A stretch of DNA of 64,000 nt from Typhlomys cinereus (Eukaryota > Chordata > Mammalia > Rodentia > Platacanthomyidae), in contig JALPQD010000005.1 in the NCBI GenBank assembly GCA_023101885.1, positions 4,185,819 to 4,249,818 on the forward strand. Reading direction: 5' to 3'. The translations under genes and the position numbers were made by a program. This document shows positions 1 through 10,925 of the stretch, piece by piece. Numbering within the stretch: the stretch's first letter is position 1; every line of letters starts with the position of its first letter. The notes under the pieces were generated by a model. It made no database searches, was not told where the DNA came from, and was given only the letters and a program-made list of their open reading frames with translations.

Positions 1-132
1 CTGAAGTCACTCTTGGTCCTCCACAGGGACATACAGTACTCTCTGACAAATGCGTACGTGCATACACGTGTGTATACACACATACACACACACATACACA
101 CACACACACAAACATGCACGCGCGTTTAAAAA
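1..132 (+). mobile_element. B2-type SINE, 3' end only (cut by window edge)
   Basis: The window begins inside the TTGGTCCTCCACAGGGACAT block and runs into an interrupted (CA)n tail and AAAAAA. The head lies outside the window. Confidence 0.85.
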
Positions 133-375
133 ACACTTTGAGTACCTCGCTTAATGAACAATCTGGTATGATTTCTCAGCGACTACTATGAATATTTAAG
201 AATGTGAACAAAGTCAGGAAATTAGAACTATAGACTAGATTTTGAACTTCATGCTTTGTGAATCTCAAATTTAACGGTTGCATAACATTACCTTCCTGGA
301 GCATGCAATTAAATATATATCCGTTTCAATTCTGAGACCTTTTCTTTGTTTAGGAACCAAAATTACTTGACGTGG

Positions 376-377
<2 letters not shown>

Positions 378-420
<43 letters not shown>

Positions 421-648
421 AAGAGGGCACTTGAGCGTGTGTACCTGTGGAGTCCCAAGGATGACATTAGGAATCATCATAGATTGCTCTACCTCACTGC
501 TTTGCTCTGGGGTTTCCCAAACTCTGCTTTCCAGGGCCAGAATTACACGGTGTCTGCCCAGCATTTTTATGTGGGATCTGGGGATCTGAGCACAGGTTTT
601 ATTGCTTGAGACGGCAAAGGCTTTAATCTCTGAGCCATCTCCCCAGCC
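378..648 (-). mobile_element. B2-type SINE, inverted
   Basis: A (GT)n tract followed by the complement of the SINE body, ending in GAGCCATCTCCCCAGCC, the complement of the pol III head. Confidence 0.9.
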
Positions 649-991
649 AAGTCTCAATCATTTTTAAATGCCTCCCAAAGCCTTGCACCTTAGGTGCTAT
701 GTCTGTCTTTGTAAGAACTGAGGGAAGAGACAGCCAGGCCACTACCCCTAATCCTCACACCATCCTGACTGGCAAGAATCAATCATCTGAAATCACCTCT
801 CAACTCAATCTGAAATCTATAGGAAGCCTTCTTCCCTCATCATCATCCACCCTTCCCCAAGGCCCAGGCATTCCTCTAGCTGTTCCCATAAATACTTCTC
901 AGCTCTCAGCACTTTTATACTTGTTCTCCATCACTTTTAATGTCTGTCTTTCCATTGGATTATAAACACAAGTATAGAAATAGGCTTTCGT

Positions 992-1282
992 GGGCTGGAG
1001 AGGTGGCTCAGGGGTTAAGCCTCCTCCTTGCAGGCGGAAGGTCCTGAGTTCGGATCCCAGATCCCACGTATAGACGCTGGGCGGAAGCGGGGGCGGCCTG
1101 TGCTTCTGGTCCTGGTAGGGCGGAGCCTGTGAATCCCGGGGCAGAAGGAGGTAGAGGCGTCCATGGTGGTTCGCGAATTCGTCCGTGGTTCTACACATAC
1201 ACAGACACACACACACAGACACATACGCGCACATACACACGCATATGCACACAGTTGAATAAATAATAATAATAAAAAAATT
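992..1282 (+). mobile_element. B2-type tRNA-derived SINE, full length
   Basis: The head carries RNA polymerase III boxes (A box TGGCTCAGGGGTT, B box GAGTTCGGATCC). A GC-rich body and a (CA)n plus AATAAA tail follow. A perfect 16-bp target duplication, AGAAATAGGCTTTCGT, flanks it at 976-991 and 1283-1298, proving retroposition. Confidence 0.95.
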
Positions 1283-1556
1283 AGAAATAGGCTTTCGTTT
1301 GTCTTGTCTCTTCAGCGCATGGGCACAGTAAGTGGTTGCAGTGTATCAATGAATGATAAACTGTAATCTAACAGAAGAGTGAGGATCCACGGAGGCTTTG
1401 ATTTCCACGAGTATCTGTCTTAGTCAGGACGGTGACTTCCAGGGTGCCAGGAGTCAGTTCTGTTTAGGGACTAGGAAGGTTGAGCTGAGGTTCATAAGAT
1501 GAGTCTGATTATCAGTTGGGGGCAATATATTCTGTGCTCAGAAGGGGCAGGCTGGG

Positions 1557-1765
1557 GGACTGGAGAGGTGGCTCAGGGGTTAAGCCTCTGCCTTGCAGGC
1601 AGAAGGTCCTGAGTTCGGATCCTAGACCCCACGTATAGATGCCGGGCGGAAGCGGGGGCGGCCTACGCTTCTGGTCCTGGTAGGGCGGAGCCTGTGAATC
1701 CCGGGGCAGAGTAAACAAGGAGGAGGTGGAGGAGGTCCATGGTGGTTTCTGAATTCGCCCGTGGT

Positions 1766-1812
<47 letters not shown>

Positions 1813-1863
1813 GCGCGTGCGCACAATTAAATAAATAATAATTTTTTAAAAATTAAAAAAAAA
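1557..1863 (+). mobile_element. B2-type SINE, full length
   Basis: Same family as the copy at 992, in the same orientation and with nearly identical body. Near-perfect duplications of GAAGGGGCAGGCTGGG lie at 1541-1556 and about 1865-1880. The tail has (CA)n followed by (CG)n and then A-rich sequence. Confidence 0.94.
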
Positions 1864-2230
1864 AGAAGGTGCAGGCTGGGAATTCCAGGTAGAAAGAGGA
1901 ATGGGGAAGGTGTCGGCCAGCAAGAGTCACAGGGAGTGACTCAGTATCAGAACTCGGCCAGGAATCTGGGGAAGAGGAGCAAGGAGTACAGCTCAATCAT
2001 GCTTTTGTATCTGGTTAACACTTTCTTTCCTGATCTTGCTAATAACTAAATACATGTATCAATCAAACATTTCAAGTTCTAGCTATGTGCCTGGAGTCCT
2101 GGAGACATCTCCCTTCCTGGTCAATGGTGGGGGTCTGGTATTTTCAGGGTGACATTTCTTTCTCAGAACAGTGCCTGGCTCCCAGGGAGATCCCTTCTCC
2201 ACCGACACCCTTTGTATCTATTTACCAGGG

Positions 2231-2233
2231 GTT

Positions 2234-2313
<80 letters not shown>
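2231..2313. repeat. (TTTC)n microsatellite
   Basis: About 20 perfect tetranucleotide units. Confidence 0.98.
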
Positions 2314-2314
<1 letters not shown>

Positions 2315-2517
2315 TTCCAATGTTGACATAAATTAATGAGCACAACTTTCCTAGGACATTCTCTTTCCACGAATCCCTACCCCATTATCTATTCACATTC
2401 ACTGGAATTATACCTGCAGAAATGATGGAAGAGGCTGTAAATTTATTGGAATAGAAATTGGAAACAGTTCTAGACAAAAGGACATAGACTCAAAATGGCC
2501 AAGTGACAAATATTACT

Positions 2518-2519
<2 letters not shown>

Positions 2520-2570
<51 letters not shown>
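2520..2570. repeat. (CA)n microsatellite
   Basis: About 24 CA units, not attached to a recognisable SINE. Confidence 0.97.
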
Positions 2571-2571
<1 letters not shown>

Positions 2572-3014
2572 CACACCCCTATATCTACAAGTTCTCTTAA
2601 TTTTTCAAATAACAGATATCCTTTCATGTCATGATTGGGTTTGGCACTGATAACCCAGAGATCAAGATCTGATTAGGCCTCTTAAGGAAAACTGGGTCAC
2701 AAATAGGGTTGTGGAAAGAATATGTCTCTACTACAGGTGGTTGGTCTGAGTGACCCCTGAATATTGATCCTCTACTTAAGATAGTGCTAGAAGGTCCTCA
2801 CGGGGGCAAAAAGATTTTGGTCTCAGAGGACTTCTGTTAAGATTCTTTGAGGATAGACATATTCCTTGTCCTTGGGATGTGCCAAGTTGAGACCACTGTG
2901 GAATAATCAGCAGGATCTACTGGTATTACATGAAAGCACTGGCCCATAAGTTGATGGGTTTTCTCTGATTCAAAGAAGGCAATCTGAAACTATTAATTCT
3001 AAGCAGAGGATACA

Positions 3015-3083
3015 TCCAGCATCTTTATGGGGCTGGCATGACCTCTGTTGAAAAGCATCTTTATGGGGCCGGCATGACCTCTA
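3015..3083. repeat. 36-bp tandem duplication
   Basis: AGCATCTTTATGGGGC.GGCA followed by TGACCTCT occurs twice with one mismatch, in ABCA4 intron 6. Confidence 0.9.
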
Positions 3084-3726
3084 GGACCAGGGAAAGGATT
3101 TGGAGTCAGGGACCGGGGGACAATCTTGAAAGCACCCAGTGAAGAGGTCTGGTGCAGTGTGGACAGACAGACCAGGGCTGCTGGGTTCCTTTCCAGAAGC
3201 CCAGAGGGAGGGAAATTGTTGCTGGCCAACGCAGAGAATGTGGATGTGAAGCATGTTTGTTGCAACCTGACAGTTGTTACGCATCAGATGAAGAGAGGAA
3301 GCTGCTTTCGGTGATGGGGAGGCAACCAGGAGGACCCTGCGCACGAGGAAATGCGTCATGAGTGGAGAATTCAGGCTCAGTCGTGGGGGGGTGGGAAGAG
3401 GGGGAAGGAAGGGAAAGGGGGTGCCTGCCAAACTGTCTAACAGAAGAGGTCATCAAGATGTGCTGTCTCCCCACACTGGAGGGAGCACTGTCTGAAGCAG
3501 AGGGTGGGCTCTGGGGTATGTGAACAGACAAGTTACGGGACTCTCGTTTAGCTTGACAGAAACTGGGTCTTTTTCTCTCCTGGTAGCTTCTGATCTGGTT
3601 GGTGTCTGTGGCTCATGAAAGCAAAACTGAGCTTGGAATCCAGGGGGCAGGGAGAGGTCATTCTGTCAGACAGAACTCAACGAGAGTCCTCAAGGGTCTG
3701 AGGAAGGAACAAAGGCAACACTGCAG

Positions 3727-3730
3727 GGGG

Positions 3731-3775
<45 letters not shown>
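3727..3775. repeat. (GA)n microsatellite
   Basis: GA repeats with one AAAG interruption. Confidence 0.95.
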
Positions 3776-3824
3776 TCCATGCGCCAGAGCATAATTTCTA
3801 CTGTTGTTCCCAAGCACTATGCAC

Positions 3825-4015
3825 TTTTGTTTTTGAGAGAGAGCGCGTCTTACTGCCAGTAGTGAGACAGGGCGTCTTACTGCCACTAGGCTATGATGGC
3901 CAGCCAATGAGCCACAGGGAATTACAAATCCCACGCCCAGCTTCTTCACCTGGGTTCTGGTCCTCATGCCTGTGTGACAGGTACTTTATCAGCTAAGTTA
4001 CCTCCTCCCCAGCCC
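3825..4015 (-). mobile_element. Decayed composite SINE, inverted
   Basis: TTACAAATCCCACGCCCAGC and CAGCTAAGTTACCTCCTCCC resemble inverted B1/ID composites. An internal direct repeat, GCGTCTTACTGCCA, occurs twice. Confidence 0.45.
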
Positions 4016-6163
4016 CTCGCCCATGTTCTTGCTTTGGTGGGCACAAACTGCTTTTACCTTTAAAGTACTTTTTCATCTCTCCTTTTGTGAATTTTGCTAC
4101 CGTCTGATAGCATGCACGGATCAGTCTCATTATTAATTTTACAGATGGAGAAGACAGAACCCTCTATGAATGACAGCAAGTTGAATGTTAGCTCCCAGCC
4201 AGGTAGTGTGCCCTGGACCACTAGGAGATGCTGTGTTGTGGCCCCAGGACTTCGGAAGAGGCAGAGGATTCCGGCAAGGTCCATGAGGAATCCGTGGCTA
4301 TATTGAGCCCTTTCCGGAAAGGATGGATCTTAGTGGTAGATAGGAAGGAAGCGTTGTGTAAAAGCTCTGAAGTGGGAGTCTGGCTTCAGAAGCTCCAGTC
4401 CCTTCCTCTGGATGTCTGTGGGAACCTGTATCCCTAAGGAAAGGCTTAAAGCTGACGTCAGAGTCTCGACATGATCTAATCCATAAGAACGGTTCCGAAC
4501 CACTGTCTTGTAGAAATGTGAAATATCAAAAGCCCAAATCCTTCTTAAAGCTGGAGAGAACCTACTGTCTAACGTTTGGTGAACATCCACATTGGTAAAG
4601 ACTTGCTCCTTATTGTGTGTACATAGCCCTGGCTCCCACGCTCCCATACCTGGAATGGCAGTTTGCTCTGGGCCGCCTTCTATCTTCAATCACTATAGCT
4701 CTAACCGCTCAGTAACTCCTTCTTTTTAAATTTATGAAATCAGCATCCTGTAGGTTAAGAAAACAAGTCCTCCCCTACCAGGTATCTGCAGGCTTATAGA
4801 AATCATGGCAGGTGATGGGTAAGTCTCTCAGCTTAATGTGTGCTAGAGGCCTATGTTCTATTTCTTTTCTTTCTTTTTCACTGAACTCTATCCACCAGTG
4901 GGAAATAGTTACTGTAGTAGATACCAATTTTTGTAGGTTTAGGCAGGGTAATATATACCTGTTGTAGCTTAGCGATCTTTAAAATCCCGTTTCTGGTTTA
5001 GGTTTTGTTTCTACCCTACAATCTGCTGGAACTGAGGGGTCTCCCTTTCCAAAAGCCTTCATGCAGACATAGGACAAAGTCACGAAGACTTAGCAACGGG
5101 AAGGAGAGAGGAAATCAAGAAGGTAAGTCACCCCAGAGATAGGGGGGGTTTTCCCAAGAGATTTGGATCCAGCCATAGTCATCGGGAACAAATTGCAGCA
5201 CACAGGTTGAAATTTAACGAACTGGAGTGAATGACCAACCGCAGAGAGCAAAAAGCAATGCCAGCCTCTCACTGGGCCACGAGCGTCCGCCCCTGGTATT
5301 CCTGGTGACTCAGGAATTCAGGTAGCAGAGCCAAGAACCGAGCAGGACAATGACAGGAGCGTGCAGTCAGGACCCCCAAGGCTGGGCTTTTTTCTTTGGA
5401 ACACAGTGTTCTGCCAGCCTGTCGTCACAGGGACACGGGTCCAGCGAAGTCAGAAAAGTAAAAAACCACAGCGGGGAGAGGCGGAGGGAGCCGAAAGGAA
5501 GCTGCAGGGAACCGCAGTGGGAACAATTGCAACAGGGAAAACTGTGAGCCCCGAGGGCAGATTTCCTCTATCAACAGCCACTGGGAAGGGGGAAGGGGGG
5601 AGACACAGATTTCCCAGCAGAATGGCAGGTCTTGGCACCCGCCACAGTTCCCCTGCCGAACTTCCACAAATAAACATTCAAAGCAGAAGGGACAGATTTG
5701 CTTCTCAGCAAGATTTCAAAGCTGCGCACCAGAGTGGGAGAGAAAACAGGAAGGCTCATGGGGGTGGGGAGGAGAGGGACAGGGGGCGGGAGGAGGGGCA
5801 CACATGCCCAGAGCCAAAATCAGATGGGAAACTTCCCAGCCCCGCACCTCACCCGAAACTGACTAAACTGACAACTGACGCACCGTTTTTTTTTTTTTTT
5901 AATGAGGTGTGAACATTTCAGGTAGGGTTGATAATCATGATACCCTGGCCCTAAACTCTGAGCTTCTGGATTTCAAGCTTGGGGCAGAGGCGGAGGGGTT
6001 GCTGAAAAGACCCCAGGTGAAGATAAACTCCTTGGAGCTATTGGGATAGAGGTGAAACCTGGAGGGATAGATCTTGGAGAAAAATTGCCTGCCTGTTTTG
6101 TTCTCAGCCTATCTGGGTCAGCAGTTCATCCTGTGCACCGAGTTCATGCAAATGAGCATGTGC

Positions 6164-6167
<4 letters not shown>

Positions 6168-6199
<32 letters not shown>
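6168..6199. repeat. (GT)n microsatellite
   Basis: About 15 GT units in intron 6. Confidence 0.95.
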
Positions 6200-6200
<1 letters not shown>

Positions 6201-7799
6201 CCAGCAGGGGTTCCTGTGGGGATGGGTGGAGTGGAGAAAGGACTAAGGAAATGCACTTGGATTATTTGAGGATGACAACATTCACTTCTGACCTCCACAG
6301 GACAAAGGAAAAACACAGCTGGCCCCAGTTGGTGCTGAGCCCTCCTAGGTGGCCCCGCTCCACTCAGCTCCGCAGGCCCCCAGGTCTGGAGATTGATCCT
6401 ACCCGGCCTTTCCCCACCTTCCTACACAGCAGGGGCAGGTACGGTCGCAGTGGCTTACTGAGATATTTTCCTCTTTTATTGTTAATGAGAACTGACTTGG
6501 CATTTAATAAAACCTTATTTATACCCTGGCTACGTGTGCACAAGAGACAGCCCAGGAGAAGAGCCAGAAAGAAGTGGCCGTGGGCCAAGCAGCTGCAATA
6601 ACAGGCAAGTTTCCGAGGCTGACCATGTTCCCCTGGGGCCGTGGGACCGCCCTGGCCACCCTGTGCTTGCCTTAGGGTCTTGTTCCTAAAGCCAAACCAG
6701 GATGGGACAAGAGCCATGGAAGGAGAAAAAAATCCCATGTTAATACCTGCTCTTTAAACTTTTTATTAGTAATTTATTATGTTTTTTTAATGTTCAGCTG
6801 CCCTAGTCATTTGTCCCAGGAAAAGCACATTTCAAGGGCACCGATGACCCGACAGGGTGCTTGCTCTTTGCTTGGAATTCCTGTATCCAGCTTGCCAAGT
6901 CTTTCCTACACAGGCAGAAGCAGGAATGAGAGGTAGCAAGCAGGAGCTGTCGCCAGAGGCCCACCGAAAAATAAAGTGACTTAGGAAGACACCCAATGTT
7001 GACCTGTGACTTTCAGAGATGTGTACACATATTCATGCACAAACCCCGGCATGCATAGGTATATGCATGCACACAGCTGTGAGCACATACACAAACATGC
7101 ACGCACACCTGTGCACACAATCATGTTCGCACACATGCCCACAGGCACACACAAGAACAAACACACACATACTATTCAAGTACACGGCGCACCCAACAGA
7201 CTCAGTCTCCAAGGGGAGGGTCTGACAAGAGTGGCTTTTAAAGCTCCAGGGGATTCGGTATGTAGTCAAACCACGGAATACAAGTATTGTTGAAGCTGGG
7301 CTTTCTCAGCTGTGATATTGTGACTGCCTCAGTGGCTTGTCTTGGGTCTGTGAGTTTAGTGGTGTGGGAGGCTCACGACTGTAGCCATACTCGGGGCCTG
7401 GCCCCGGGCAAGTGTCTATTGTAGGTGTGAGCACATGCGCAGAACACACAGAGGAGGTAAGCAAGCACCTTGGGCCTGTCTGAGATTAAAGGGTTAAAGG
7501 ACCTCTGGTTAAAGGGTTAAAGTTCGTGCTGATTTCTCAACCCAAGGAAAGGAAGAAGGAAAAACTTTCGGTCTTTCTTCTCTGATAAGGAGCGTTCTGA
7601 AGCTGCCGTAGCCTGAGTGTAATGTTTGGATCTCGAGTGTCTCACAAAGACCCATCAAGCATGGCGCTGCAGGGAAAGGTCTTCAGGTTGCTGAGGTGTG
7701 ACACTGAAGGGAGAATTGGACCCCGATTTTGAAAGGGTGAACTCTGCCAGAAACTATGGGGTCTTATTTTGTTTCATTTTCAGAAGCCTTTGGCTTGCT

Positions 7800-8035
7800 T
7801 CCTTTCCTTGCCTTCCTTTTCCTTCTCCTCTCCTCTCTCATATACCTGGGCTGGCTTTATAGACAACATGTAGCCAAGGATGACCTTGAGCTTCCACTTC
7901 TCCCCCATCCACCTCGTGAATGTGAGGACACAGGTGTACACCACCACACCTGGTTTATGTGGTACTGGGGATGAGACCCAGGGCTTTGTGCTCGGTAAAC
8001 AAGTACCCTCATACATCTCCAGTCCTGAGCAGCTT
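7800..8035 (-). mobile_element. B1-derived composite SINE, inverted
   Basis: GTAGCCAAGGATGACCTTGA and CAGGTGTACACCACCACACC are an inverted B1 core. It continues into GGGGATGAGACCCAGGGCTT, a block found in B1-ID composite (B4-like) elements. Confidence 0.8.
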
Positions 8036-8049
8036 TTCATTTGTGAAAA

Positions 8050-8237
8050 AACTCACTTGTTTACTGTACGTGTGTATGTGTGCATACCACGTGTGCTTGC
8101 CACCGTGTGCATGCAGAGGTCAGAGGACAGCTCATGGACGTCATTTCTCTCCTTCTACCATGTAGGTCCTGAGATCAAACTTAGGTCGCCAGGTTTAGCC
8201 ACCAGTGCGCTTACTCTCTGAGCCATCTCACTGGCCC
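8050..8237 (-). mobile_element. Older B2/B3-like SINE, inverted
   Basis: The complement of a SINE head (GAGCCATCTCACTGGCCC) is preceded by AGGTCAGAGGACAGCTCATG, typical of B2/B3-related copies. It adjoins an inverted B1. Confidence 0.8.
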
Positions 8238-8909
8238 TTAGCTTGCTTTTTGAGACAACCCGAAAGTGGGGATTTTGGGGACTTGAGAAAGCAACCATAA
8301 CACATAGACAAAATGTTACACCTTTCAATTTCATCTTGTGAAAAGTTTCACACTTCTTAGTGCTAACCATACATAATTGATAGTAGGCTACCGTCTAATC
8401 GCTTATCATTCTACCCATAGATCAGAGATGCACTTGGCACTCAACATGAAGTATCTTCTCTCAATGGAAGATGAGTAATGCTGAGAATCACAACTGGCCA
8501 AAGTAAAAAAAGAGACTCTGGATAGCTTGGCCCCAAACAGGAATCTAACCCCCCCCCCAATCCCATGGCTCAGGGAACCTTGTGGAAGAGGGGCCCGCAA
8601 GAATGTAATAGCTTAAGGCCGGGGAGAGGCACTGCCAGACAGTAGTGTCTGTCCACACCAGGATTACCGTACACAAGAGCACAGAGCAGCTGTGTCTTCC
8701 TCTAGTGCTTCTCCACAGCTGGCCTAGCAGTACTTCACCATGGAATAGAGAGGACTCCAGGAAATATGGCCCTACCTTGGGGGATGATTTGGGATAATTA
8801 CCAGACAGGAGCGGGGCAGCTTCGTTACGCAACAGTTGACCTACTGATGGGCTATTCATCCCAAGGGAATGCCTGGGCGCTTTGCCAACATAGGCATCCT
8901 GAATGGATC

Positions 8910-9310
8910 ACTGTTGTAGTTACTCTTCATGTTGCCAATAAATTCATAACCAATGGCTTAAGGGAACAAGGGATTTTATTTTGCCTTGTGATTGTCTTGT
9001 TAGAGTTCCTTGTCCAGCCTGGCAGGAGAGTTCCTACCAATACCAAGGGGCCGAAGAAACTGGCCACACCATATCTACACGAATTCTAGGAGAGACGAGC
9101 CTTTGCTAGACCAGTGTGCCTGACCAAGTATACAGAAAGATGCCAAATTCCTTACCAGTTCCATCATCTTATTCACCTGCCCAGAGCTTAGGTCCCCCCT
9201 CCCCCCGCCATGGGCTGAGGCTCCCCATCAATCAGACAATTGGAGCTCAACTCAACTACCCATTCTTCACAACTGTGCCCAGAACTCCAGATGCAAAGGC
9301 ATCTAACTCT
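8910..9310 (-). mobile_element. LTR-like repeat, family B
   Basis: Diverged copy: GTTGCCAATAAATTC, GGCTTAAGGGAACAAGGGAT, GGCCACACCATATCTACACG and GTGCCCAGAACTCCAG align with the copies at 21.28, 32.25 and 38.57 kb. Confidence 0.7.
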
Positions 9311-9329
9311 GACAACCACACATGCAAAA

Positions 9330-9490
9330 GGACACAGAAATGGAAGGGAGACCGGCTGGAAAGGAAAACCTGCAAGGTGGGATGGGAGGGTGAATAGAGA
9401 TGGACATTAAAGGATGAAAACAATCAAATTCACTGTATTTATATATGGAAACGTCAATGAATAAAAAAGTCTTTAAAAAAGACAAAATGT
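9330..9490 (+). mobile_element. Possible LINE-1 3' tail
   Basis: AAGGTGGGATGGGAGGGTGA, then an AT-rich end with AATAAAAAAG resembles an L1 3' terminus. Confidence 0.35.
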
Positions 9491-10508
9491 AAATTCTTTA
9501 ATCAATTGTTAGTGGTCGATGCAGTTTCAGAAATTAAAATGTAGGCAAAGTGGAAAACAAACCATGATTCACTGCCCAGAATAACCCATATCATATCTTC
9601 TCTGAAGGATTCTGAGTGCTTGTAAGTGTGATCTGCAGTGGTTTCCTGAGGAGCAAGACAGGTTCTGCACCAGTGCGGGTGGAGAGTTGGGACTTGCGTC
9701 TTGCAGGACCCTTGCTGACCGTTTCATGTGTATTGTAGCTTGACACCTCTGCCCCCCCATCCTTCTAGGGCAGGAGGAAGGTCCCTCGGGCCCAGTTCTA
9801 CAACAGAAGGCTGATCTACAGCCAGGCTCCCCACATTTTTGATAATATGAAATTTTTGTTAGTTTTTTCTATAGAGAAACAGTACCTTTTGGGGTCAACG
9901 GTAAACCCAGAGGAAGGAGCATAAAGTCCTCATTTACTGCAATGTATTACATACTTTGTGCATAAGTTTCCTGTATCTTTTCCTACCATTATACACTTGG
10001 GCCTATTCAACCTGCTATCCACAGGCTGCATTCATCCCATGGCATAGAATAGCTTGGAACCAGGACCACACAGCACATCATCATGCTGCAGTGTTGAAAG
10101 GCCAGATACCCTTGGGAGCCCCTCACTTATGCAGAGGAATATGAGACCAAGGAAAATTCAATATCTTCCCATGGCTCTCTTGGCCATGAGGTAGGAAACT
10201 GCCATGAGGTAGGTAAAGGGGCACATGACATACCTGCTGATGAACCTGATAATGTCTGCTATCCCCACTAACTGAGAGGAGCCATGTCACTTATGACGGA
10301 CCTAACAGTATCTACTGTCCCCAGGCCGCTGCTCTAGAAATACCATTGCTCAAGATTTCATGGGCGCTAGGATTCTGCAGCACAGTAAGGACTAGGCTTG
10401 GCATAAGTACTAGACTCACATCTCCCTCGGGGTCAATTCAAGAGTGCCCGACGGCCTGCCTGCCCCAGAAGGCACCCATCAAGCAGAGAGCAGGTGATCC
10501 TTCCTTAC

Positions 10509-10706
10509 CACATGGAAGAGCTTGAAGAGGTCCACGTTGGCATACAGAGTGTCTTCCATCCATTGCAGCGTGACTTGGGAGAGGGGGCACAGGGCAGCGC
10601 GCAAGGACTGTGCCCCACGGCGCTGGCTGAAGATGATGAAGTGCTCTAGGAGAGCCTCGCTGCAGGCAATGTCCTTCAGCTGCAAGTCTGGGACTCCATG
10701 AGCAAA
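10509..10706 (-). CDS. ABCA4: ABCA4 coding exon 6 (exocytoplasmic domain 1)
   Basis: The exon encodes residues 191-256. It opens with [20 protein letters not shown], continues with [10 protein letters not shown] and ends with [20 protein letters not shown]. It is 198 nt in phase 0 on both sides, with acceptor CTGCAG and a strong GTAAGG donor after a GTG Val codon, as in human. It is the last ABCA4 exon I can find. The remaining 10.5 kb to the window edge is intron 6, so the transcript continues out of the window. A degraded LTR-like repeat sits about 65 bp upstream of the acceptor (from 10770). Confidence 0.97.
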
Positions 10707-10769
10707 CTGCAGGGAGGAGAAAGGATGCTGGAAATGTCCGTGTAGGAAAACATTGCCACCCTCTCGCGC

Positions 10770-10925
10770 AAGTTGACAGGGGTCAACTTGACAATTGAAG
10801 GTCTGAGCTCTGGGCACAGTTGTGAAGAGTTAGTCATTGAGTTAAGCCCCCTGAGCAAGCCTGCAGGAGATTGTCTGATTGATGAGGGGAGGCCCAGCTC
10901 ATCTCAGATGGGACGCGTCACTGGG
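10770..10925 (+). mobile_element. LTR-like repeat, family B, fragment
   Basis: GGTCAACTTGACAATTGAAG, GAGCTCTGGGCACAGTTGTG and GCAGGAGATTGTCTGATTGA are the complement of the 32.6 kb end, so this is the 5' part in opposite orientation, close to ABCA4 exon 6. Confidence 0.75.

Larger units (their letters stand above)
1..10508 (-). other. ABCA4: ABCA4 intron 6 (5' part)
   Basis: No coding exon is recognised here, and I did not find an equivalent of ABCA4 exon 7. Besides the repeats listed separately, stretches 131-377, 649-975, 1299-1540, 1881-2230, 2570-3720, 4016-6160, 6200-7780 and 9491-10508 look like unique or very decayed sequence. Open frames in 5.36-5.91 kb and 6.07-6.60 kb run across (CA)n or GC-rich sequence and have no family resemblance. 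Confidence 0.8.

Noticed and set aside
992..1060. tRNA-like sequence with A and B boxes
   Set aside because: It is the head of a SINE; no acceptor stem pairing or CCA-type end, and the same head recurs in every copy.
5361..5912. 183-codon plus-strand open frame
   Set aside because: No recognisable family, low-complexity composition, and ends in a poly(T) tract within ABCA4 intron 6.
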